From NCBI GenBank assembly GCA_001970955.1, contig MPUH01000433.1, forward strand, positions 1 through 54,668: a DNA stretch of 54,668 nt, read 5' to 3'. The position numbers and the translations under genes are program-made. Below are positions 37,538 through 46,401 of this stretch, in pieces. The DNA comes from Stentor coeruleus (taxonomy: Eukaryota; Ciliophora; Heterotrichea; Heterotrichida; Stentoridae). Under the pieces are notes generated by a model. The model was not told the origin of the DNA and did not search any database. It saw only the letters and a program-made list of their open reading frames with translations. Every line of letters begins with the position of its first letter. Position 1 is the stretch's first letter.

Positions 37538-38296
37538 TTAGTAATCCGAGCACATACACTTGCTTTTCTTTGAGTTCAAATACTGAACTTTTAGCGTTGA
37601 AATTGCCTTTTGATTTTCTTCAATACTTTTCATCATAATATTTTGTTTTTCACTAATATCTCTAAGCAAACTCAATATACTCTCACAAATCCCCCGACTT
37701 CCAATCTCAGAATCAAAACTTTCCAAACTCTGATCCCTCGAAGATGGCCTAACTTTTTGCTCACTTCTTTTACTAAACTGAGAAAGCTCAGTCATAAACT
37801 TATCAACTTCATCTCTAAGTCCACTTCTCATAGTCGAAGGTTCATAATTACTTGCTATTTCCCTTCGAGAAAGTTCATAGTTGCTCTTAACTTCATCTTT
37901 TATATTTAAATTCTCAATAAGCTTCATTAGCCTATTCCTTGGCCCAATAGGCATTTTCATATCATTAAAATCCTCTTTAGTCAAATATGGTAAATCAGCA
38001 AGAGTTATTTGGCTTTCAGTAAAATAATTGACATATCTTTCAAACCCATTAGCCAATAGAAAGTCTTCAATATTCTCAGCACTTGACAACTTTCTTTTTA
38101 AAGACACTTTTGGCCTGGTTTCTTTTGAAATGGACTCTTTGTATATTGGAGAATTCGAAGGTTTGAGCGGGCTTTTAGTATTTGAGGCATTTTGATTTAT
38201 ACGTTGTTTAATTAGCATAAGCATTGGGTTTTCTGAAGGTGATGAAGCTCTGGGGGCTGTACGATTTCTAGGCTTGCTAGCTTGGGACATAGACAT
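37538..38296 (-). CDS. SAM-domain protein with coiled-coil tail
   Basis: 252 residues. A basic, Pro/Ser-rich N-terminus (1-70) precedes a SAM domain at about 73-131 (ENIEDFLLANGFERYVNYF ... LADLPYLTKEDFNDMKMPIG, PRNRLMKLIENL), matching the family's five-helix pattern with the typical L-x-x-LTEEDL-x-x-LGI-x-x-x-G-x-R-x-x-L ending. A predicted coiled coil lies near the C-terminus (SILSLLRDISEKQNIMMKSI). SAM domains mediate homo- or hetero-oligomerisation. No enzymatic domain is attached. Only 30 nt separate its start from the stop of the upstream Myb gene on the same strand. Confidence 0.85.
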   Translation of the reverse strand: MSMSQASKPRNRTAPRASSPSENPMLMLIKQRINQNASNTKSPLKPSNSPIYKESISKETRPKVSLKRKLSSAENIEDFLLANGFERYVNYFTESQITLADLPYLTKEDFNDMKMPIGPRNRLMKLIENLNIKDEVKSNYELSRREIASNYEPSTMRSGLRDEVDKFMTELSQFSKRSEQKVRPSSRDQSLESFDSEIGSRGICESILSLLRDISEKQNIMMKSIEENQKAISTLKVQYLNSKKSKCMCSDY

Positions 38297-38326
38297 TTTT
38301 ATATATTTAAATTATAAGAATTAGTC

Positions 38327-38833
38327 TCAATGCTCTATTTTTTGCTTTTTACGGAGTTTTTCTTTAAAATCATGAAGCTGACGGAGCTTTGACAAAGGTG
38401 TACCTTGCATTGATAAAATCATAGACAATACAGATAACTGGGGGATTTTAAGTTCACGAAGGTACTCTGAAGAAAGTCCGAATTTGTTTTTATTGAACTC
38501 TCTAAGGACCAAAAGCTCATCTGCGCCCATGTTTTTACCTTGATTAACGATACACCCGTTTTTGCGTTTGACATCTGTTTTTTGATTGTTGTATTTGGAT
38601 ACTTGATCAATATCTAAATTTAAATGCATGTATTCAGCTAAGCTCTGCTGACCAAGGAGTCTTTGAGTTTGTGAAGATAACTGGCTTGGTGTTTTACCAG
38701 GCAGGCACTCGCTATGCATGATCTTCTTCCACCTACCTATACCGAATTTCATTAAAGCCACTTTGAGGACTTCAACTTCATCGTCTCTCCACCCTGGCGC
38801 CAAAGTCCCATTCTTTAGGCTTTGACTGTGCAT
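38327..38833 (-). CDS. Myb/SANT-like DNA-binding protein
   Basis: 168 residues. A single SANT/Myb-type helix-turn-helix at about 14-66 begins GWRDDEVEVLKVALMKFGIG and continues RWKKIMHSECLPGKTPSQL and SSQTQRLLGQQSLAEYMHL. The regularly spaced Trp residues (15, 35) and the GxGRWKKI turn are diagnostic of the fold. The C-terminus (LSSEYLRELKIPQLSVLSMI) is helical and ends in a basic stretch (LRKKQKIEH) that could act as a nuclear signal. Likely a nuclear DNA- or chromatin-binding protein. Targets are unknown. Confidence 0.82.
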   Translation of the reverse strand: MHSQSLKNGTLAPGWRDDEVEVLKVALMKFGIGRWKKIMHSECLPGKTPSQLSSQTQRLLGQQSLAEYMHLNLDIDQVSKYNNQKTDVKRKNGCIVNQGKNMGADELLVLREFNKNKFGLSSEYLRELKIPQLSVLSMILSMQGTPLSKLRQLHDFKEKLRKKQKIEH

Positions 38834-39753
38834 TTTTATTAATGTGTGGACTTTAGAAATACTTATTTCTATGTTTATGTTTGATAGACTTGCAGATATA
38901 TAAGAGTGAATATGGTTAAAGATATGCTCTAAAGGTTAGGATTGTGAAGGCAAGAGAGTTGAAGAGTTTTTTATTGAAGATATTTTGGCGGTGGAAGTTT
39001 TGTTTAATGGAATAAGGCGGGAGATTGTTTTAATGTTTATGCAAAGTAAGGGATTTAATTGGATGATATATTATTGATTAGGGATTGGGTGGTTGATGAT
39101 TTTAAGAGAGGAGTAGTGTGGGTAGGATATAATCAAGGTTATTTAGGAAGAAGATAAAGTGGATTAGAAGAAGGTGAGTGTTTTATATAGTTTTGTAGGT
39201 TTAAGAGGTTGTAGATGAGGTTATGATAATGATATTGATGGTGGTTATTAATTTAAAATCAAGAAATCGTAAATTTAAGCATCTGACACTGGGTTTATGT
39301 AATATATATAATAATAAAATTTAGCAGATTGTAAAATGTAGTCATAAATTTTTTTGATAATTGAATATTTCGTGTTAGGAGTATTCATTTACAATTTAAT
39401 CATATGAAAAACGATCCGTGTATATTTACGCTATTCTAATCACCTAATATTATTGTCCTATCTAATATATGAAAAAGAGGAATTTGGGTAAACTTTTGAA
39501 TTACTCAATATCATGATCCCATAAATTAATCCATTAATACAATCCTAGCAAGTTTTTAGCAAAGTATCCTTAACCTAAATTCCTCAATTAAAAAAATAAA
39601 CAATAATAAACTCACACCTTCAACGATTTTATTTAACAAAAAATCCACTATTATTCAACTTCTAACCTTCATAGTGTATCTCAGTATTTCTCAAAAATCT
39701 AAATCCTACACTATTTCTTCATCAAATATCCCTAAATTCTTAAACATCATCTA
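38834..39753. other. Intergenic, purine-rich on the plus strand in part
   Basis: About 920 nt. From about 38,930 to 39,250 the plus strand is strikingly G/A-rich compared with other spacers, which might be a gene relic or promoter composition. I could not extract a coherent frame. The remainder is ordinary AT-rich spacer. Confidence 0.35.
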
Positions 39754-41277
39754 TTAATAATTTTCTAAATTATCATGTTGAGAGAAAAATAAGCTATGAA
39801 TAACCGAGAATTTTTCTTTATTCCCTGGGACTTTTTCATCTGAAAAAACCTTAACACAAGAAGAAAATCCAATTTTACCAAGTGAACAAGGGTCAACTTT
39901 GCTAATAAGCTCCTCAACCCTTTCATAAACTCCCAGTATTTCGCACATTTTTCTAAACTCGTCCTGATTTATCAGCCCATCTTCATCTATATCATGATTT
40001 TTAAACATCTCAGCAAAAGGTGAAAGTAGAGTTTCATGAGTAGTTAAATCATATGAAAGGATAATATTTTGAAAATCAGCAAATGTGATTTCATCTGTTA
40101 ATTTTGATGATTTTGTTTGAGAGTAGGTTTTTGATGTAATATGCTCTTTGATAAGATTTACAATATATGTGTATTCTTCATCAGAGTATATTGAAATTAC
40201 TATACTAGCCCATTCTTTTTCTTCAAGTTTACCTTGCATTTTTTCTTTAAGATAAGTGCTGACTTGACTTTCTCGCATATATGGAGAGTTGCTTATTATG
40301 TAAGCTTTGAGAAAAGATTTTATTTTATCTTTGACTCTGTAAAGGACGTAACGAAAATCCTCATTGATTCGATGTTTGAGAATTTTGGAAAAGAGCTTCA
40401 CTTCAGCGTCTTCATTTTCATATCGCGCTATAGCTTTTGTAATAGCAATTGTCCACTCAGCTATAATTGTCTTCAAACCGAATTTCTGGTTAAAATAAGT
40501 TACGACAAACTGATCCATAGTCTCCACCGGGAGCATATTTTCCTTACATTTTTCATCAAATTTGATTTTCGTCACATAAATTTCTTCAATCGTTTCTTTC
40601 AACTGTTTAATACTCAATTCTCTTCCTTGATTTATCCTATTATTCATCAAAATCGTATTATTCGGTATTTTCGGGGTAATATTTTTCCTAAACACCTTAC
40701 TTGGGGATTGAGGCACTGAAATATCAGCAGTTTGTTTCGACAAAGCAATAATTTTATGTAAAAAAGTTTTGTTTTCCCTTTGCAACAAATCAAGAGTTGC
40801 CGAAAGTTCATCCTGTGTTTTATGAAGTTCTTGAGTCAAAGCTTCTTTTTCTTGTGTCAAAGTGCGGACTTTTTGTTCTAAACTTTCTGAGGCAAGAAGT
40901 ATTACACTTATCTCTTCTTGTTTAACGTTGATTTCAGTGTCAGAGTTTTCTTTTTTGTTAGTTTCTTTTTCCCAATTTTTTATAGCGAATTCTGATATGG
41001 AAAAAATGCTACTGATAATCCCACTGCATATTGTCCCAATATTTATTGAACTGGCTTCTAAGTATTTTTCTAAAACTTGCCAATTAAAGCGCCACATACT
41101 TAGTTTAGCTCGAATCAAATTTATGTTGTCTGTTGGTTGAATTGTTGAGAAGTTTTTTTTTAGGTTTTCTTGGAAGCTGGCTAGAAGTTTTTCTTTGTGT
41201 TTTTCGTTGAAGAGGTCGGAAATTGAGTTGAAGTTTTTTGAGAATTTTTCAAGGTCTTCAGTAGAAATACTTTCCAT
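39754..41277 (-). CDS. EF-hand, coiled-coil protein of unknown role (possibly ciliary/cytoskeletal)
   Basis: 507 residues. A helical N-terminal region (1-115) precedes a coiled coil at about 128-180 (ESLEQKVRTLTQEKEALTQE), then a conserved-looking domain (KQLKETIEEIYVTKIKFDEK ... FVVTYFNQKFGLK ... RYENEDAEVKLFSKIL). One canonical EF-hand loop lies near the end (DIDEDGLINQDE, about 429-440), and a degenerate partner follows (DPCSLGKIGFSSC). I recognise the general layout of ciliate axonemal or cytoskeletal EF-hand proteins but cannot give a precise name. It has no membrane segment. The start ATG is at 41275-41277. Ca2+ binding through the single good loop is likely. Confidence 0.82.
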   Translation of the reverse strand: MESISTEDLEKFSKNFNSISDLFNEKHKEKLLASFQENLKKNFSTIQPTDNINLIRAKLSMWRFNWQVLEKYLEASSINIGTICSGIISSIFSISEFAIKNWEKETNKKENSDTEINVKQEEISVILLASESLEQKVRTLTQEKEALTQELHKTQDELSATLDLLQRENKTFLHKIIALSKQTADISVPQSPSKVFRKNITPKIPNNTILMNNRINQGRELSIKQLKETIEEIYVTKIKFDEKCKENMLPVETMDQFVVTYFNQKFGLKTIIAEWTIAITKAIARYENEDAEVKLFSKILKHRINEDFRYVLYRVKDKIKSFLKAYIISNSPYMRESQVSTYLKEKMQGKLEEKEWASIVISIYSDEEYTYIVNLIKEHITSKTYSQTKSSKLTDEITFADFQNIILSYDLTTHETLLSPFAEMFKNHDIDEDGLINQDEFRKMCEILGVYERVEELISKVDPCSLGKIGFSSCVKVFSDEKVPGNKEKFSVIHSLFFSQHDNLENY

Positions 41278-42118
41278 ATATTGTATATTTAGTGGTTAAA
41301 TGGGCTTGTGTAGCAGTTGAAAATGGCTTTTTAGTTGGTTGTATTAATTATTTAGTTGTTGTGGGCATAATAAATTTAAGTTTTTTGGTTGTGGGAGAAG
41401 TGAGAATATGTGAGAAAGGATAAGGCTTGTTTGATTATAAGAAGATTGGAGAAAGAAAAATGATTGTGTTGAAATAATTTAGAAAGTATATAAAATGTGA
41501 TATTATTAATTTTTTTATGCCTTTTGGAGCATATAAAGATTTTTACGAAAAAATCCAATTTTATACTTTTTGAGTTTAGTTTTATCACTAGTAATTTTAA
41601 TAAATAAACAACAGATTAAGCTAGACTTGTAAAGGTATTAAAATTTATATGATTTCTAGTGCTGACTATGTATTTTAACTAAAAAATCAGTAAGTTAAAT
41701 TATACCAAAAGCAGGTAATCCATATCTTTAGAAGATTAAATTGATATGTTGCATGAAATTAATTTTTGAAGAGGAAGTTTATTGCCTTATTAAAACTATT
41801 CATCATAATGCAAAGGATAAGTTAATATTTTTTTTGCGTATGTTGTAATATTGATTATGCTTTATAAATATCAATCAACTTACCAATGTTTCTCATAATT
41901 AGTCAAATTCTAAGTGCTTCTCAATACCTTCACTCTATCTAACTTCAATTAAAAGTCCAATCTATAACAAGATAATAAAATTTACAGCAAGCAATTTACT
42001 AAAGTTATTTATATTCCTAATTCATTCAGCAACTAATTTCTAAATCATAAAAACAATAAAACTTTTATAATAATCAAGTTTCAGTATCCAAACTAATTAA
42101 ATTTATCTCATCCTTCAT
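41278..42118. other. Intergenic, nothing seen
   Basis: About 840 nt, AT-rich. The minus-strand frame at 41376-41588 is Lys/Ile/Phe/Ser noise and is not called. Confidence 0.45.
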
Positions 42119-42325
42119 CTAATTATTGTAATCTCTTTGAACATATAATTTTCTCCAACAACTTCTCCGCACATCAAAAAACTCATCTAAAACCTTTATC
42201 CAAACTAGCATCCTATGAAAACCCAATATTTTTTTTAAACTTTCCAAACTCTTTTTACTATCAAAACTAATCCTTTCTTCCACAAATATAACTCTTATAC
42301 AATAAAATCCTAACACCCTAAGCAT
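42119..42325 (-). CDS. Short ORF of uncertain reality
   Basis: 68 codons from an ATG at 42323-42325. Composition is less AT-driven than the usual noise here (several Arg, Val and Trp, for example FFDVRRSCWRKLYVQRD). It lies 111 nt from, and divergent to, the orphan gene at 42437. No family is recognised. It could be a small gene, a relic or chance. Confidence 0.22.
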   Translation of the reverse strand: MLRVLGFYCIRVIFVEERISFDSKKSLESLKKILGFHRMLVWIKVLDEFFDVRRSCWRKLYVQRDYNN

Positions 42326-42436
42326 AAAATCTTTCTGTCAACTCCAACCCTAAAACTCTTCACATTCCTAATACAAGTAGTTTATAGAGATTATATGGCT
42401 TAGAGTTTTATGGATATTCTATGGCTATAAAAGTAA

Positions 42437-43336
42437 ATGGCAACCCAGGCAGTAACCGAGGTAGTGATTTCAGTCGGAGAACTCCCTAATCCATCAGGAA
42501 CTCAGATTAGCTTAGATTTGGGATCAGGGATAAACCAAGTGTCAAGTCACAAGGACAAATTGCGTGACCGTATCGGTGAAGACCCAGTAGACTTAAAAGT
42601 CTACTTGACAATCCCTTGTGCCTCAGCTGATGCTGCAGAAAAACTCTCAGCTCACATCAAGGCCACAATATCAGAAGCCTCAACAAATTCTGATACTTTA
42701 ATTGGTATGCTATACAGCAAATTAAAACCTGACCCTGATGAACCTGCTCGAGCCAACTTTGAAGTTAAAGCTTATGCCCATAATGTTTTCATTATAGTCA
42801 GCCCTACTGCTTATGAAGATCCAATTAATATGACCTACTCTATGGCTTTAGAAAATATTCCAGATCTAATGAACAGCTCAAACTCATTACATGTTGAAGT
42901 TGATACTGGAAGAAACGCTGGGGAAATTATCTCACCAAATTTGGGGTCTATGCTCACTGAATCAGCACTTTTCAAGGTTGTCTTTATTCATGATATTGAA
43001 ACTATGACTTATCTTAGAGCTTCATGCAAACAATTTAATTTTTTTAAGGAAGTTGTTAGAGCTATTGGGTATGCTACTTTGTATACTGGAGCTTCATTGA
43101 AACTTAATTTCAAGTCAGGAACTGAGCTTCCTGATAGTGTCAAAGCATTTTTGAATGGATTTAGTGCTATGATTCCACCACTTGATCAGGTACTCCCACC
43201 TGATGTCACAGCTTTTATTCATGGATGCATTGAACACTCTGGACATGAGCTGTTTGTCAATGTTGTTTCTTCTAAAGCTGCTGTAGAACTGCACTTTTCA
43301 CTTAAAGGAGCTAGCCAGATATTCCAATTAAATTAG
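42437..43336 (+). CDS. Orphan protein, codon use suggests high expression
   Basis: 299 residues, soluble, no signal peptide or membrane helix. It is unusually rich in Ala, Gly, Pro, Ser and Val for this AT-rich genome, with many C-ending codons (ATC, GCC, AAG). That points to strong expression and purifying selection. Recognisable stretches include KVYLTIPCASADAAEKLSAH and VFIIVSPTAYEDPINMTYSM. Alternating strands and helices suggest a repeated alpha/beta fold, with two halves of similar length. I do not recognise the family and will not guess a function. The start ATG at 42437 is preceded by an AT-rich flank. Confidence 0.88.
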   Translation: MATQAVTEVVISVGELPNPSGTQISLDLGSGINQVSSHKDKLRDRIGEDPVDLKVYLTIPCASADAAEKLSAHIKATISEASTNSDTLIGMLYSKLKPDPDEPARANFEVKAYAHNVFIIVSPTAYEDPINMTYSMALENIPDLMNSSNSLHVEVDTGRNAGEIISPNLGSMLTESALFKVVFIHDIETMTYLRASCKQFNFFKEVVRAIGYATLYTGASLKLNFKSGTELPDSVKAFLNGFSAMIPPLDQVLPPDVTAFIHGCIEHSGHELFVNVVSSKAAVELHFSLKGASQIFQLN

Positions 43337-43830
43337 ATAGATAATAAAAGATAATAGGATTATGAGATTTTATTGTTTTGATTTAGATGTAAAGTTGAGA
43401 AAATTACTAAGATTGTATTTAGCTTGAGAAATCAATGTATTTTTAATGAGATAGTAATTATAAAATAATGCTATTTTTTCAAATGTTTTTAATTAGAAAA
43501 CTCTGTATAGTGATGAATGTAGATAATAAAAATATTTTTATATTGATGTTTATTAACTTCTGTATTTTTAGATATTCTATACTTTTTTATTTGATATTTT
43601 TAGAGTCCACAATTTCGCATAATTACCAAAAGAGTTAAAACATACACCAAAACTTTCTGAAATAAAGAAAATTATTTTAAATTATTATCAATGTTATATA
43701 TAAGTTAAATTTTAGCACATACTTCAATTTATTAATAAATCTAGTTTTTTACCCAACATATTTCAATTTATAATCTTATTTGCATACATAAACTAGCCTT
43801 CATCTTAACCAATTGGCTTTTTCTTGTAAA
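43337..43830. other. Intergenic, nothing seen
   Basis: About 490 nt of AT-rich spacer before the basic orphan. Confidence 0.5.
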
Positions 43831-44596
43831 ATGCATAATGCAAACATAACAAACTCATTTCACATAATCAACGCCAAGGTAATAAAAGAATTCAAATGCA
43901 AACATAACAAACTCATTTCACATAATCAACGCCAAGGTAATAAAAGAATTCAAGTGCTACGAACCAAATGGAGCTAGCAAACGAACCCTCTGCCCAATTC
44001 CACAAGACTACCACAAAGCTTATGAAGAAATCCAGACAATGAAATACAAATACGACCAAGAACGAGAAAAAATCAGACTTAAGCTAAATTTCCCAATAAT
44101 AAATAGAAAAAAATCAGCAAAAGCGCTAAAGTCTGCAAGAGTCTTAAATCTTAAGCCAGTATTTTCTAAAATCATAAAAAAAACTTTTTCTCCTAAAAAA
44201 ATCAATGATACTAATAGAAATCTTAAAAGGTCGCCTAGAGGATTAAGGGATATTGATGAAATTGTTGAGAATTGTAAGGAACTTGGAAGACAAAATAAGT
44301 TAATGCTTAGGCGTTATCCTATTGTAGAAAGAGAGACAGAAAATAGTTATAGGGAGTTTAATGATATTTTTGAAGCACTTAGGAGCTTTAGTCCTGGGAA
44401 TAAGTTGAAAGATTGCTTGCATATTAAGAAGAGCTTTGAAAAAGCGGAAAAATCTGTTTTGTTTCCGCAAAGAGAAGGGCCAAAGTCAGCGAGAAGATTT
44501 ATTAAAGTAAAGAGGATTGATAGTTTGAAAAAGCTGCGGATTGAAAGATCGTTGGAAAGGCTGAATACATCAAGGACAAAAAGTCCAGTTTTGTGA
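43831..44596 (+). CDS. Basic protein of unknown function, interrupted by a 58-bp duplication
   Basis: If the 58-bp tandem duplication at 43838-43953 is counted once, an ATG at 43831 opens a continuous 235-residue frame ending at TGA 44594-44596. It begins MHNANITNSFHIINAKVIK, continues CYEPNGASKRTLCPIPQDYH and joins the part that is open in the raw sequence (MKYKYDQEREKIRLKLNFP). The protein is Lys/Arg-rich with SP/RSP-type sites (KRSPRGLRDIDEIVENCKEL), probably partly helical. It has no membrane segment and no named domain that I can see. In the raw sequence only 43955-44596 is clean in this frame. The TGA ending is further evidence that TGA is a stop. Confidence 0.7.
43838..43953 (+). repeat. 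58-bp perfect tandem duplication near a gene start
   Basis: The segments 43838-43895 and 43896-43953 are identical (beginning ATGCAAACATAACAAACTC). 58 is not a multiple of three, so the raw frame is broken. Removing one unit restores it. Confidence 0.92.
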
Positions 44597-44673
44597 TTGT
44601 ATCTATATAAGTAATATAAAAGAATAGTTAGAATGCTAATTTTATAAGGATAATAAAAAGTATTATTAACTAA

Positions 44674-46362
44674 CTATCTCTTATTAACTATCTCTCTCAT
44701 AGCTTCATCAGCAAAGAATTTCACATCAGCATCTTGATCAGACTTAAGCTTCTCTAAAATTTTACTAAAATTCAACCCTTTAACCTTTGAATGGTTATTT
44801 CTAATAGTCTTAGCCACATTGAATTTGACATTAGGAACCTGATCATCAGACAATATTTCTAAAAAGCTGAAAAATTCCTTAGCCCCAAGCATTACCCCAA
44901 ATTTATTAATTGCACTCAAAGCGGTCATTCTTTTAGTAAACACTTCACTTTTTACCAAACTTTCAATAACTGGAAGGACTCTTGTATGTACCCATTCATC
45001 TCCATACATTCCAGCAATTAGCTTTATCGATTCTAGAGTTGCTTCTCGAACTGCATAAACTGGATCTTCAACCCATTTTAACAAAGACTCAGAAATTTGG
45101 TCATTAAAATTCCCCAAGCCAATCATTTCAGCTACTTGTGGTATACAATCAGCTACTTTTAGCCTTATCCTCCATTGACTATCTTTCATCATTTGCAAGA
45201 TCAAAGGAATTGACTGCTGTAGAACTTTTTCTGCTCCAATTGAACTATTGAATGCATGCATGTTTTCAGCGAAGCTAAATCTCACATCAAAACTATCATC
45301 TTTGATTAACTGGTTTATAATTGGTAAGAGCTTTCCCACACAAGTATCCACACCGAAATGCCCTGAAGTCTGACATATACATTGAACCAAAGAAAGCCTA
45401 ACATACTGTGAAGTATCTTTAGCAAGCTTCTCAAACGAAGGCAAAATATAAATATCAACCGAACTCTTGTCAAGTTTTTCAATAACATGTGGCAAATTGC
45501 TCAAAGTAATACATTTAACTTCTGGTTCTGCATCATTCAAAAGACTGACAACTTCATTAACAATATTTGAAGCACTATCAAAAGGTTCAAGTAATTCCTG
45601 TAAATGCTCTACAAGAGTATATCTAACCCTCCAGCTTTTATCCTTAGCAAGTTTCTTAACTAATTGTATCAAATCTTTATATTTGTCAATAATCTTAGCA
45701 ATACTCTCCAAAGCACTTTGCCTAACACTATCATGTTCATCAGCAGTTAATACTTCTAATAATCTTCCTAATTCAGCACTAGATACAATACTACACATAC
45801 TGCTCATATTATTTGCAGCAGCTCTTCTAACCATTGGTGTATCATCTTTACCTAGTTCAACAAAAAGCTTGACAAGTTCATTCTGTTGCTCATTCGACAT
45901 TTTAAGAAAAATAGCCGCAAACAACGAGCAAGAGGCTATTCTTGCTGAGTACCAATCATTAGTGGCTAAAGAGTTAAGTACAGGCAAATAAGATTCTTCA
46001 ATATCTTTAGCTTCAAGTTTTTCAGCTATAACATTCAAACTGGCCACAGCTTTTTCCCGCACATTATTCTCTTCATTAGAAGCTAAAGTATTCAAAGGAC
46101 CTAATAAGCACACCATATGCTTTGAATTGCCTACGTACTTCGACAAATCCCCTAATTTCAAAGCTACGGCCATTAGGATTTCTTCATTGTCATCATCTAA
46201 TAATTCCGCCGTATATGGAACAAGCTCTTCTCTAGTACGTTCTTCACCAATAGCCTGAGCGATAATTTCAAGGCTATTGATCGCATGGATTTTAGTAGCA
46301 TGATCTTCTGATTTCAGTTCATCAATCAAGCACAAAATTGTGTCACACTCTTCTTCGTCCAT
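44674..46362 (-). CDS. PPP2R1A: Serine/threonine phosphatase 2A scaffold subunit A (PR65)
   Basis: 562 residues made almost entirely of HEAT repeats, close to the 15-repeat PR65 scaffold (about 589 residues in animals). Typical units include VRRAAANNMSSMCSIVSSAE, SVRQSALESIAKIIDKYK, VRYTLVEHLQELLEPF, VRFSFAENMHAFNSSIGAEK and RIRLKVADCIPQVAEMIG. The N-terminal repeat has LIDELKSEDHATKIHAINSL. It holds the PP2A catalytic and B subunits together. No damage is seen. The ATG at 46360-46362 is 39 nt from the divergent start of the ER chaperone gene. The symbol is by family and not a statement of one-to-one orthology. Confidence 0.93.
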   Translation of the reverse strand: MDEEECDTILCLIDELKSEDHATKIHAINSLEIIAQAIGEERTREELVPYTAELLDDDNEEILMAVALKLGDLSKYVGNSKHMVCLLGPLNTLASNEENNVREKAVASLNVIAEKLEAKDIEESYLPVLNSLATNDWYSARIASCSLFAAIFLKMSNEQQNELVKLFVELGKDDTPMVRRAAANNMSSMCSIVSSAELGRLLEVLTADEHDSVRQSALESIAKIIDKYKDLIQLVKKLAKDKSWRVRYTLVEHLQELLEPFDSASNIVNEVVSLLNDAEPEVKCITLSNLPHVIEKLDKSSVDIYILPSFEKLAKDTSQYVRLSLVQCICQTSGHFGVDTCVGKLLPIINQLIKDDSFDVRFSFAENMHAFNSSIGAEKVLQQSIPLILQMMKDSQWRIRLKVADCIPQVAEMIGLGNFNDQISESLLKWVEDPVYAVREATLESIKLIAGMYGDEWVHTRVLPVIESLVKSEVFTKRMTALSAINKFGVMLGAKEFFSFLEILSDDQVPNVKFNVAKTIRNNHSKVKGLNFSKILEKLKSDQDADVKFFADEAMREIVNKR

Positions 46363-46401
46363 TTAGAAAATATATTCAAACCTCCATTATTTAACACGTG
46401 T
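46363..46401. promoter_or_regulatory. 39-nt divergent intergenic region
   Basis: Only 39 nt lie between the ATGs of the PP2A-A gene (minus) and the ER chaperone gene (plus). Both promoters must fit in or overlap coding sequence. Confidence 0.6.

Noticed and set aside
40234-40719. 161-codon plus-strand open frame inside the EF-hand gene
   Set aside because: It lies antisense to a well-supported coding region, is Phe/Ile/Ser-rich, starts without conserved context and has no family signature.
45467-45991. 174-codon plus-strand frame inside the PP2A-A gene
   Set aside because: Antisense shadow of HEAT-repeat coding sequence. The Ser/Leu-rich composition mirrors the real gene.
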